Shown in pieces: positions 1 to 7,376 of a stretch of DNA of 64,000 nt. The stretch comes from Microbacterium sp. 1S1 (GTDB taxonomy: Bacteria; Actinomycetota; Actinomycetes; Actinomycetales; Microbacteriaceae). Made by a program: the position numbers and the translations under genes. The stretch spans positions 3,100,001 to 3,164,000 of the forward strand of contig NZ_CP043430.1 of assembly GCF_008271365.1 (NCBI RefSeq). The letters run 5' to 3'. The stretch's first letter is position 1; each line of letters opens with the position of its first letter. The notes under the pieces are model-generated. The model was not told the DNA's origin, made no database searches, and saw only the letters and a list, made by a program, of their open reading frames with translations.

Positions 1-620
1 AGGCGGGCGGTTTCGCGGCCGGCGCACACGATCACCTTGGAGTAAACAGCCCGGTCGGTGACGCTGCGCACCTCGACCGTCCCGTCGGCGCGGGGATCGA
101 TGGAGATGACCTCACCGGTGGTGACCGCATCTGCGAGGGCACCCGTTAGTGCCGTGATCGCGGCGCGGGTGCGGATCGCGCCGCCCGACTCGTCGAGCAC
201 CGCTGGCCCCGAGTACCCAGCAAGCAGCGGCATCCGCTGGGCGACCTCGGCCGCATCGATCTCGTGCGCTACCACGCCGCCGACCTGGTCGAGCACCCGC
301 AGCCGCGCCAGGGCGCTGTCTCCGATCGCCAGGACACCGTCTGATGAGACCAGCTCGACGTCGAAGTGTTCGGACCACTCATCCCATACGCCGCGGCTTT
401 CGCGCGCGAAAGCGACGAGTCGCGGGTCGTCGTGGGCATGCCGGAAGATCCGCGACTCGCCTGCGGACTGACCCGTCCCGGGCACACCAGCCTCGTACAA
501 GCGCACCGGCACGCCCTGCTCCCGCAGCGCGTACGCCGTCGAGAGACCGACGATCCCGCCCCCGATCACTGCTACCTCGGGTGAACGCGTCGTGGCAACG
601 CCGTCGTCAGTTCCTGTCAT
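1..620 (-). CDS. FAD-dependent oxidoreductase (DAO family), N-terminal part
   Basis: The reading frame starts at ATG 620 and runs off the window at base 1, so only about 206 residues are visible. Residues 15-25 read VAVIGGGIVGL, the dinucleotide-binding GxGxxG of the DAO superfamily, followed by the Y-A-L-R-E-Q-G helix and an E (LYEAG) that would bind the FAD ribose. The G-E-S-R-I-F-R-H segment resembles the flavin-attachment region of sarcosine oxidase/N-methyl-tryptophan oxidase-like proteins. Oxidation of an amine or amino acid is therefore likely, but the substrate cannot be told from the visible half. It lies 138 bp downstream of the monooxygenase gene on the same strand; that gap shows nothing recognisable. 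Confidence 0.8.
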   Translation of the reverse strand, partial: MTGTDDGVATTRSPEVAVIGGGIVGLSTAYALREQGVPVRLYEAGVPGTGQSAGESRIFRHAHDDPRLVAFARESRGVWDEWSEHFDVELVSSDGVLAIGDSALARLRVLDQVGGVVAHEIDAAEVAQRMPLLAGYSGPAVLDESGGAIRTRAAITALTGALADAVTTGEVISIDPRADGTVEVRSVTDRAVYSKVIVCAGRETAR

Positions 621-758
621 CGCGGTTTCCCGATCTGTTGGTGATCAGCGGTAGGCCGAAAGGGAAGGGGCCGCTGCCACGATGTCAGCGGGCTGTGTAA
701 GCCCGAAGTCACCGCGCGCCGCGACTCTTTCTGGGTCAGTACTCCCCGGTCTGTGGTT

Positions 759-1061
759 TCAGGCGGGGAGTTTGGAGCCCAGGACGTCGAGCTTCTCGAT
801 CGTCGGCTCGCTGAACAGTTTGCCCGTCTGCTCGCCGAGAGCGGTCGCAACTGCGCCGGACAGGTGCGCGTCGCGGCCGGCGTCATCGGGGAACACGTCG
901 AAGATCCCGAATGAGGACGGGCCGAGACGGATCGCGAACCACGCGGTGGTGGCCGGTTCCTCCTCGACGAGCCCTCGCCCGATGCCGAGAAACTCCTGGA
1001 CCTCGTCTTCCTTGCCGGGCAGGGCCTCCAGCCTGACAAGCAGTCCCTTCGTGACGCTCAT
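759..1061 (-). CDS. Antibiotic biosynthesis monooxygenase-domain protein
   Basis: This 100-residue protein has the single ferredoxin-like ABM fold pattern: a short N-terminal strand (KGLLVRLEALPGKE), a central W-F-A-I-R segment and the I-F-D-V-F-P-D-D-A-G-R-D-A-H block that is typical of putative quinol monooxygenases (YgiN-like). Members act as small cofactor-free oxygenases or as stress-linked quinone modifiers; the substrate here is unknown. The start ATG at 1061 overlaps the stop of the DJ-1/PfpI gene by 4 bp (ATGA), so the two are translationally coupled. A paralogue with a similar second half lies at 16802-17113. Confidence 0.8.
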   Translation of the reverse strand: MSVTKGLLVRLEALPGKEDEVQEFLGIGRGLVEEEPATTAWFAIRLGPSSFGIFDVFPDDAGRDAHLSGAVATALGEQTGKLFSEPTIEKLDVLGSKLPA

Positions 1062-1627
1062 GACGTCACCTCTTCCTGGGTCGAACTGCTCGCAAATTTC
1101 GCCACGATCGTATCGCAGAACGCAGGCAGGTCGTCGGGTGAGCGGCTGGTGATCAGGTTCCCGTCGACCACGACATCCTGGTCAACGACCTCCGCTCCGG
1201 CGTTGCGCAGATCCGTGCGGATGCTCGGGAAGGACGTCAAGGTGCGACCTCCGACCACGCCAGCCTCGATCAACGTCCAAGGCCCGTGACAGATCGCGGC
1301 AATGGGCTTGCCAGTTTCGACGAAGTCGCGGACGAAGGAGACGGCGTCCTTGTCGACCCGGAGCTGGTCGGGGTTCACCGTGCCGCCGGGAAGCAGCAGG
1401 GCGTCGTAGTCGCCCACCGAGGCGTCGGCGACCAACCCGTCGACGGTGAACGTGCCCGCTTCATCCAGGTCGTTCTTACGGGCCTTGATCTCGCCGTCGT
1501 GGATCGAAAGGACCTCGGTCTGAGCGCCGGCCCGTTCCAGTGCTTCGCGGGGTTGCTCGAGCTCAACGCGTTCGACTCCGTCGGCGGCGAGGATCGCGAC
1601 CCTCTTGCCCTGAAGTTCTGCTGCCAT
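1058..1627 (-). CDS. DJ-1/PfpI family protein (YhbO-like)
   Basis: A 189-residue class I glutamine-amidotransferase-like protein. The strand V-A-I-L-A-A-D-G-V-E and the nucleophile elbow A-I-C-H-G-P-W (Cys followed by His-Gly) are those of the PfpI/YhbO branch, which has been linked to general stress protection and glyoxal/protein-deglycase activity. A longer open frame reaches 1717, but ATG 1627 is preferred: it is preceded by GAAGGAAA and starts at the family N-terminus, whereas the upstream extension overlaps the dehydrogenase. It sits 1 bp after the dehydrogenase stop and overlaps the next monooxygenase gene, giving a three-gene operon that suggests a role in aldehyde or electrophile stress (inference). 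Confidence 0.88.
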   Translation of the reverse strand: MAAELQGKRVAILAADGVERVELEQPREALERAGAQTEVLSIHDGEIKARKNDLDEAGTFTVDGLVADASVGDYDALLLPGGTVNPDQLRVDKDAVSFVRDFVETGKPIAAICHGPWTLIEAGVVGGRTLTSFPSIRTDLRNAGAEVVDQDVVVDGNLITSRSPDDLPAFCDTIVAKFASSSTQEEVTS

Positions 1628-1628
1628 C

Positions 1629-2795
1629 TCAGTTTTCCTTCGTTCCGTTTGACATGCCGGGCTTGATGAGGACCTTAGTCCAACCCTTGGACCTGGCGTC
1701 GAAGTTCTTGTAGGCATCGGCAGCCTGGTCCAGCGAGATCTCGTGGGAGACGATCCACGAAGGGGTCGCCTTGCCGGCCGCGATCAAGTCCCGCAGCTGG
1801 CGGTTGTACCGCTTGACCGGGGCCTGACCGCTTCCCATGGTCTGCCCCTTGAACCAATGTGTGCCGAAGTCGATGGCCGCCTTGCCCTGCTTGGCCAATT
1901 CGCCCTCGGCCCCCGGGTCCTGGGGGACGAACACGCCGACGGTGCCGATCCCTCCGGTGAAGCGGACCGCGTTGATGAGCATGTTCAAGGTGGCGGCGGT
2001 GTCCTCGTTGCCCTGCGGATCGTGGGCCTGGTAGCCCACGCATTCGCAACCACGGTCAGCTCCGAGCCCCATAGTCTCGTCCAGCACAGCCTGCACGGGG
2101 TCGACCTTGGAGTCGTCGATGGCAATCGCACCGATCTGCTCGGCCAGCGCGAGCCGGTCAGGGTGGCGATCGACCACCATCACCTTTGCTGCGCCCTTGA
2201 TCATCGCGGACAGGGCGGCCATCAATCCGACCGGACCCGCCCCAGCGATCACAACGCTGTCGCCGGGGATCACGCCGGCCATCTCGGTGGCGTGGTAGCC
2301 GGTGGGGAAGATGTCAGAGAGCATGACGTAGTCGTTCTCCCTATCCTCCGCATCCTCGCCCAGGCGCAGCGCGTTGTGGTCACCGAAAGGCACGCGGAGA
2401 AGCTCCGCTTGGCCACCGCCATAGGGACCCATGTCGGCGAACCCATAAGCCGCACCGGCGAGTGATGGGTCGGGCTGAGTGGTGAGGCAGTAGTTGGTCA
2501 GGCCGCGTTCGCAGTTCTTACAGAACCCGCACGAGATGTTGAACGGGAGCACAACCCGGTCTCCGACCCTGACCTTCTCCACGCCACTACCGACCTCGAT
2601 GACCTCCCCCATGTTCTCGTGCCCGAACGTCCGGCCCACCTCGAAGGAGGTCCTCCCCTCGTACATGTGGAGGTCCGAGCCGCAGATGTTCGTCGTCGTC
2701 ACCCTGACCAGGACATCGGTGGGCCGCTCGATCTTCGCGTCCGGGACCTCCTTCGTGCTGACCTGACGGGGTCCCTCGTACACCACTGCTTTCAT
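1629..2795 (-). CDS. Zinc-dependent alcohol dehydrogenase, formaldehyde-dehydrogenase-like
   Basis: A 388-residue medium-chain dehydrogenase. Visible motifs are the catalytic zinc residues C-G-S-D-L-H and G-H-E-N, the structural zinc segment C-G-F-C-K-N-C followed by a further Cys, and the Rossmann motif I-A-G-A-G-P-V-G-L-M. Overall layout (long loop after the structural zinc, ending near residue 388) matches glutathione-independent formaldehyde dehydrogenase-type enzymes. ATG 2795 (MKAVVYEGP) is the family start; the open frame continues to 2906 but the extra 37 residues have no family counterpart. First gene of the operon with the DJ-1 and ABM genes. The exact substrate is inferred only from family resemblance. 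Confidence 0.88.
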   Translation of the reverse strand: MKAVVYEGPRQVSTKEVPDAKIERPTDVLVRVTTTNICGSDLHMYEGRTSFEVGRTFGHENMGEVIEVGSGVEKVRVGDRVVLPFNISCGFCKNCERGLTNYCLTTQPDPSLAGAAYGFADMGPYGGGQAELLRVPFGDHNALRLGEDAEDRENDYVMLSDIFPTGYHATEMAGVIPGDSVVIAGAGPVGLMAALSAMIKGAAKVMVVDRHPDRLALAEQIGAIAIDDSKVDPVQAVLDETMGLGADRGCECVGYQAHDPQGNEDTAATLNMLINAVRFTGGIGTVGVFVPQDPGAEGELAKQGKAAIDFGTHWFKGQTMGSGQAPVKRYNRQLRDLIAAGKATPSWIVSHEISLDQAADAYKNFDARSKGWTKVLIKPGMSNGTKEN

Positions 2796-3003
2796 GTCTA
2801 CTCCGATCTGATGGTGTTGCTCGGTAGCCTTCTGGCCTTGATAGCCTCCTGGCAGAGCCTTGACAATGCAGCCCTTCGCGAGGTAGCGGACACCCTCGGG
2901 AACCACGTGTCAAGGGGCTCGCCTTGCGTTGATGTGTGTAGCGATCGAGCCGGGGTGGTGCCCGGGTCCCGCTGCGCGGAACCCTCTCCCCCAGTCTCAG
3001 GGC

Positions 3004-3180
3004 ATGGGGTTCTCGGATCAAAAGAGCCACAGTCGACACCCGACCAGCGTCGTCGATGCCTGGGATACCGCACTCGCGGATCACAGCAAGGAGATATTGA
3101 TCCGACTGCGGGCCGAGGTTGAGCAGATTCAAGCCGAGGCTGACGCCTCGGACGACCTGGCGGACGAGCACACGAAATAG
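3004..3180 (+). CDS. Doubtful small ORF upstream of the SOS box
   Basis: A possible 58-residue protein whose C-terminal half (A-D-H-S-K-E-I-L-I-R-L-R-A-E-V-E-Q-I) would form a charged helix and which ends D-E-H-T-K. I do not recognise it. It could equally be the degraded tail of a longer gene, since the open frame continues upstream to 2929 with implausible composition. It ends two bases into the LexA-like palindrome that drives the next gene. The stretch 2796-3003 shows no other gene. Confidence 0.2.
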   Translation: MGFSDQKSHSRHPTSVVDAWDTALADHSKEILIRLRAEVEQIQAEADASDDLADEHTK

Positions 3181-3193
3181 AACATCTGTTCTA
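3178..3193 (+). promoter_or_regulatory. LexA (SOS) box
   Basis: The 16-mer TAGAACATCTGTTCTA is a perfect 6-bp dyad around a 4-bp spacer and matches the Gram-positive/actinobacterial LexA operator core GAAC-N4-GTTC. It is followed directly by AAATCG, giving a TAAAAT that could serve as a -10 element overlapping the operator. The same GTTCTAAAATCG 12-mer recurs at the second box at 40343-40358. Confidence 0.8.
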
Positions 3194-3230
3194 AAATCGA
3201 TAACCTGGCGGTCCGCAAGGAGGATCGGCA

Positions 3231-3554
3231 GTGGGTACATCGAAGCGATACGCGTCGGCGGCCGATCGCAGGATGGATACGCGCATCCTCGAGCGGATCG
3301 CCGCGGAGGCCGGCCCCCTGCAGTCGCTCTCGAGCGCCGACCTGCGCTTAGACGTAGAACCGGTGACGATCGACCCGCGGCCGAAGCCTGCGAAAGCGTG
3401 GGTGCGCTTCGGCGCCACGCCGGCGCTCGTCGACGCGGAGGTCTGCCGGTCGACAGCGGATGCCTGCGCGATCAGGTTCCGCGTGGGCGAGACGGAGATG
3501 AAGGCATGGGTATGGGCCTCGGCTGTCACCCCGGCCTCTCCTGCAAGGCGCTGA
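3231..3554 (+). CDS. Small SOS-regulated protein of unknown function
   Basis: A 107-residue protein starting at GTG 3231, chosen because AAGGAGG lies at 3217-3223, 7 bases upstream, and because the LexA box sits 38 bp before it. I recall similar small proteins (K-R-Y-A near the N-terminus, A-K-A-W-V-R-F-G-A-T-P in the middle, A-W-V-W-A-S-A-V at the end) downstream of LexA boxes and near Y-family polymerase genes in Microbacterium, but no function is known to me. No membrane segment or enzyme motif is visible. The W-V-R-F and W-V-W strands suggest a small beta-rich fold. A DNA-damage role is inferred only from the operator. Confidence 0.7.
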   Translation: MGTSKRYASAADRRMDTRILERIAAEAGPLQSLSSADLRLDVEPVTIDPRPKPAKAWVRFGATPALVDAEVCRSTADACAIRFRVGETEMKAWVWASAVTPASPARR

Positions 3555-3609
3555 ACGTCCCCTGTGGACGGTTTCTGCAGCGCCGCCAGCATCCTGGTTG
3601 CCTGGCATC

Positions 3610-3741
3610 GTGGATGACGACGAATGGCCGGGCTTCTCCCCTACCTGTGAGCGCTGCCTGGTGCAGCTGCAACCGTCGTGGAACCCGCCGACTTCCCCGG
3701 TCTGGCGGTGCCCGAATTGCGGCCTGGTGCGCATGTTCTAG
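3610..3741 (+). CDS. 43-residue zinc-ribbon-like protein
   Basis: A short frame from GTG 3610 with two C-x-x-C pairs, C-E-R-C near residue 13 and C-P-N-C near residue 34, separated by about 20 residues rich in Trp and Pro. This is the layout of a minimal zinc ribbon. It begins 55 bp after the SOS-regulated gene and is read in the same direction, so it is probably co-transcribed. No function can be given; the conserved-looking Cys spacing is the only support that it is real. Confidence 0.45.
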   Translation: MDDDEWPGFSPTCERCLVQLQPSWNPPTSPVWRCPNCGLVRMF

Positions 3742-3849
3742 CCGATCTGGCGGACGGCGAGCAAAGCAAGCCCGAAAACGTCGGACGACGGTAGGTCGCT
3801 ATTCACTCGCAAGGAGCGTGCAGCTCCGAGGTACTATCCGCTCCTTCAG

Positions 3850-4509
3850 TCAACGAGCCATCTGATCGTGTCCCGGTTCAATACCGGGTCTGAACACGGG
3901 CTTTGCGGGGGAAATGACGTAGCTCAACGTTACAATCCCCGCCGCGATCAATCCAACACGCCAATTCCAGAACGCCAAGCCGAATGCCGCCCAATAGGCA
4001 GCGGCGGTAAGACCATACTTGATGGTAAGGCGGCGAAGATAAGCCTCGGTTAGCCTTCGATCGGGAAAACCTCTGGCGGTGGCGTACACCCACCGAAGAA
4101 ACCACCAGGTCGCCGGTGCCGCTGCTATGCCCAGGTACCAAAGGGCGGCGGTCGTGCTGTCCGCATCTCCACCGAAATGTTCGACCAACTGGCGCGCGGG
4201 AAATGGAGTGATACTGACCGCAGCCAAAAAGCCGATGGTCAGCAGGTTGTAGCCGTGGTCGGTCTTCTCCAGCAGCTTGCCGCTGAAATGACTGTGGGAC
4301 CAATAGAGGCCGATGAGGATCACGCTGAGGACGTAGGCGGCGTAGTCCGGTGCCAGCTTCAGGTAGGCCGCGGCGAGGTCGCCATCCTCAGGCCTCGGTG
4401 CGCGCAGTTCCACCACAGGGACGGTGATCGCGATCGCAAACACCGCGTCGCTGAACACCTCGAGCCGATCCGTCTCATGTTCGGTTCCCTTGAGAGAGAA
4501 GACCGCCAT
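3850..4509 (-). CDS. TMEM175-like (DUF1211) membrane protein
   Basis: A 219-residue integral membrane protein. The N-terminal R-L-E-V-F-S-D-A-V-F-A-I-A-I-T is the diagnostic FSDAVFAIA pore-helix motif of the TMEM175/DUF1211 family, which form potassium-selective channels in bacteria. Further hydrophobic segments lie near residues 50-70, 85-105, 120-140 and 165-200, consistent with six helices. The gene ends next to and is convergent with the small SOS genes. It follows the aldo/keto reductase on the same strand with a 5-bp gap, so they may share a transcript. Confidence 0.85.
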   Translation of the reverse strand: MAVFSLKGTEHETDRLEVFSDAVFAIAITVPVVELRAPRPEDGDLAAAYLKLAPDYAAYVLSVILIGLYWSHSHFSGKLLEKTDHGYNLLTIGFLAAVSITPFPARQLVEHFGGDADSTTAALWYLGIAAAPATWWFLRWVYATARGFPDRRLTEAYLRRLTIKYGLTAAAYWAAFGLAFWNWRVGLIAAGIVTLSYVISPAKPVFRPGIEPGHDQMAR

Positions 4510-4514
4510 TCGAG

Positions 4515-5384
4515 CTAGAGCATCTCGAGCGGGCGACGGTCGCGTGGCCGAGGAAATGCCGCGTCGAGTGTCGCAAGATCGGCGTCGGAAAGGACGATAT
4601 CTGCGGCTGCCCGGTTCTCCCGCACATGTGCGATCGAACTCGCCTTCGGAATCGCAATGAGGCCATCGTGCCGCAACGTCCAGGAAAGTGCGACCTGCGC
4701 AGGGGTAGCACCAACCTTAGCTGCGATCTTCACAAGGGAGGGATGGCTCGAGAGTCGTCCCTGCTCGACGGGACTATAGGCCATGACAGGCATTTCATGA
4801 GCGACGAGCCACGGCAACAATTCCAACTCAGGGCCTCGACGGACGAGATTGTAGAGAACCTGATCGGTCACGCAGCCATCCCCGCCGGCAGCAACAAGCT
4901 CGTCCATGTCGTCAGTATCGAGGTTGCTGACACCCCAATACCGAATCTTCCCGGCCGATTTCAGCGCCTCCATCGCTTCTATCGTCTCAACGAGCGGCAC
5001 CGATCCCCGCCAGTGGAGCAGGTAGAGGTCGAGCCGGTCGGTGCCGAGACGTCTCAAGCTCGCCTCGCATGCGCGTGAAAGGCGTGCGCGCGAGGCGTTC
5101 TGCGGATACGCCTTGCTGACGAGGAACAACCGGCCGCACCGGTCGCCTAGCGCTTCGCAGATCAGCGCTTCCGCCGCGCCGTCGCCGTACATCTCGGCAG
5201 TATCAACGAGTGTCATGCCCAGCTCGACACCGGCGATCAACGCGGCGATCGGCAAGGAGAGACGGCGCAAGGACCGAGCGCGCAACCGTCGGAACCTGGA
5301 CCCAGGAACGACGATCCTCCTTGAGCAGGGCAGCCCTTGGAGCGACGCTCCGACTGCGAAGATCGAGCAACTCGTCATCGCCAT
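4515..5384 (-). CDS. Aldo/keto reductase with replaced N-terminus
   Basis: From about base 5250 downward the protein is a convincing aldo/keto reductase: G-M-T-L-V-D-T-A-E-M-Y-G supplies the catalytic Asp and Tyr, L-V-S-K-A-Y-P the Lys and L-L-H-W the His, and the C-terminal I-P-K-A-S-S and E-N-R-A-A segments bind NADP. The 45 residues before this are Arg/Ser-rich and lack the family's first strand and G-x-G-T-W segment, so about 35 original residues seem lost. The abrupt change near 5250 fits the left edge of the inserted restriction-modification island. The gene may be nonfunctional; the open frame simply continues to an ATG at 5384. Confidence 0.65.
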   Translation of the reverse strand: MAMTSCSIFAVGASLQGLPCSRRIVVPGSRFRRLRARSLRRLSLPIAALIAGVELGMTLVDTAEMYGDGAAEALICEALGDRCGRLFLVSKAYPQNASRARLSRACEASLRRLGTDRLDLYLLHWRGSVPLVETIEAMEALKSAGKIRYWGVSNLDTDDMDELVAAGGDGCVTDQVLYNLVRRGPELELLPWLVAHEMPVMAYSPVEQGRLSSHPSLVKIAAKVGATPAQVALSWTLRHDGLIAIPKASSIAHVRENRAAADIVLSDADLATLDAAFPRPRDRRPLEML

Positions 5385-5397
5385 CGCGCCGACGGTA

Positions 5398-7251
5398 ATG
5401 GGAGCAGGACGCCTCGCTGCCTACCTCCGCAGCGCGCCCCCGCTCGCTTCGTCAAGGGATCAGGCCATGCCACGCGCGGCACAGCGGCTCCTCCGGAAAG
5501 CTCGCACCGCAGACCTGAAAGTCGCCCTGCCCGCCTGTGGACAGTGCGGCGAAGAGCGCTTCCTGGAACAGACAAGTCCGACCGGAGAACGGCTCGGCGG
5601 GCGCTGCACGAAACGCCGCTACGCTGCGCCCTGCTCTATATGCGACAGGCTTCTACCAATCACGCGCCGCATTGGTGAGTCACAATTCTGCGCCAACTGC
5701 TGGCGGCGCGACCCGAGGTCGCGAAGGGAATGCGCGGAGTGTGGGCGGCTACGCACGACCCACTCCATCGTCGGCGACAAGCCGTACTGCAACGACTGCG
5801 TGCCGAAACCGCGGATCGTATGTTTCATCTGTCACGAGGTCCGGCGGCTTTACTCCGCACGCATCGGTACTGGAGTCTGTGAGAGCTGCTACATCTCGAC
5901 CGCCGGGTTTATGAAGCCGTGCCCTGAGTGCGGTGACAAACGTGTGATCGCCCACGACAAGGACGACAGACTGGTGTGTGCAGACTGTGCCGGGAACGCA
6001 CCACTTTTCACCTGCAATGAATGCGGAGGCGAACGGGGGGCACGGCGGACGCTGTGCTCGGGCTGCGATCTGGTGAAACAAGTCGAGGAGCTATTCTCCG
6101 AAGCGTCGGATAGCGACGCGCGTGCTGCCCTCGAACCTCTACGCCACTATCTCCTTTCCTACAAGCACGACGCGGACCGGCTTCTGCGCTGGATGAGCCG
6201 CAGCACTAGCATCGCGATCCTGCGGCGGATTCTCGATGGCGAGATCCCCATCAGTCAACGCGCGTTGGAGATGCCCGAGCATCCGCATGCAGCATTGCGC
6301 GTTCGGGCTCTGCTTGAAGTCACGGGATGTCTGACAGAAGAACGCGACCCCTGGGCGTCATATGAACAATGGGCGGATCAACTCATCGCGATTTGCCCAA
6401 AGGCGAACCGAGAGCAATTTACGATCTTCACCCGTTGGATCGTTCCTGCCACCGCGCGCGTGCAGATTCGACGACGAGGCATCACCGATAGCACCCTCAG
6501 CCGGGCCAGAGAGATGAGCCGCGCGGCGCTCGAATTCCTCCAGATGCTCGAAGCGCGGAACCTGTCGTTGCAATCCGCCCCGCAGTCGATCTTCGACGAG
6601 TTCGCTGCCTCGCGCCGCAGCAGAGCAATCGCGATCCGTCCTTTCATCCGATGGGCGAAACAGACCGGCGCGATGCGCCGAATCTCCGCCCCGGTACGAC
6701 CCAAGTCCGCCCCGTCGCTCGCCTACAGCGAGGCCACCCATCATTCTTGGGTGTCTCGCTTCCTCGAAGACGATCAGCTGAACGAGGGAACGAGGCTCGT
6801 CGGATTGATGGTCGGTCTCTACGCAGCGCCGATCACACGGCTCGTCAAACTCCAAGACAAGAACATCGTCTATCGAGGCGAAACGGCGACGCTTTCCCTC
6901 GGGAACGCTCCGCTCCACCTAGCGCCACGCGTCACCGAACTGCTCGGCATGCAACTGGCGCAGCGCGCTATATCCCCGGAAGGATGGTTATTCCCATCAC
7001 CCGCCCTTCCTGGCCGACACATCGACCCCTCGACGCTTACCAAACGCCTGAGAGACCTCGGCTGCGAGACCATCCTGCTGCGCGGCGCTGCGATGATCAA
7101 CCTGACCGCTACCGTCCCGCTCGGACCCTTGGCGGATCTCACAGGGCGATCACTATCGGCGACAGGCAGATGGATCAAGTCATCGGGTAGCACCTATCTG
7201 GTGTACCCGGCGATCCGGGATCCCTCCCGTCCTGGTGTGTCCAGCCAGTAG
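5398..7251 (+). CDS. Multi-zinc-ribbon tyrosine-recombinase-like protein
   Basis: From ATG 5398 this is 617 residues; homology-like sequence seems to begin slightly upstream, where no start codon exists, so the 5' end may be truncated. The N-terminal 200 residues hold about eleven C-x-x-C pairs, a string of zinc ribbons. The C-terminal part resembles actinobacterial 'site-specific integrase' proteins: L-M-V-G-L-Y-A-A-P-I-T-R-L-V-K-L aligns with recombinase box I and the last 60 residues with box II, but the catalytic Arg, His-x-x-Arg and Tyr are not recognisable. It is therefore probably a DNA-binding or accessory factor of a mobile element and not an active recombinase. It precedes the mod gene by 125 bp. 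Confidence 0.7.
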   Translation: MGAGRLAAYLRSAPPLASSRDQAMPRAAQRLLRKARTADLKVALPACGQCGEERFLEQTSPTGERLGGRCTKRRYAAPCSICDRLLPITRRIGESQFCANCWRRDPRSRRECAECGRLRTTHSIVGDKPYCNDCVPKPRIVCFICHEVRRLYSARIGTGVCESCYISTAGFMKPCPECGDKRVIAHDKDDRLVCADCAGNAPLFTCNECGGERGARRTLCSGCDLVKQVEELFSEASDSDARAALEPLRHYLLSYKHDADRLLRWMSRSTSIAILRRILDGEIPISQRALEMPEHPHAALRVRALLEVTGCLTEERDPWASYEQWADQLIAICPKANREQFTIFTRWIVPATARVQIRRRGITDSTLSRAREMSRAALEFLQMLEARNLSLQSAPQSIFDEFAASRRSRAIAIRPFIRWAKQTGAMRRISAPVRPKSAPSLAYSEATHHSWVSRFLEDDQLNEGTRLVGLMVGLYAAPITRLVKLQDKNIVYRGETATLSLGNAPLHLAPRVTELLGMQLAQRAISPEGWLFPSPALPGRHIDPSTLTKRLRDLGCETILLRGAAMINLTATVPLGPLADLTGRSLSATGRWIKSSGSTYLVYPAIRDPSRPGVSSQ

Positions 7252-7376
7252 AACACTGCCGGGAACTCGCGGCCTTCGTGTCCTCAGATGCTGTTGAGTA
7301 GGCTGAGATCGAGTCCGTGCCACTCGCGCACACGCGAGAACGGACTCGTTCTTGTCCTGCCAGAAGGAGCCCGCCC

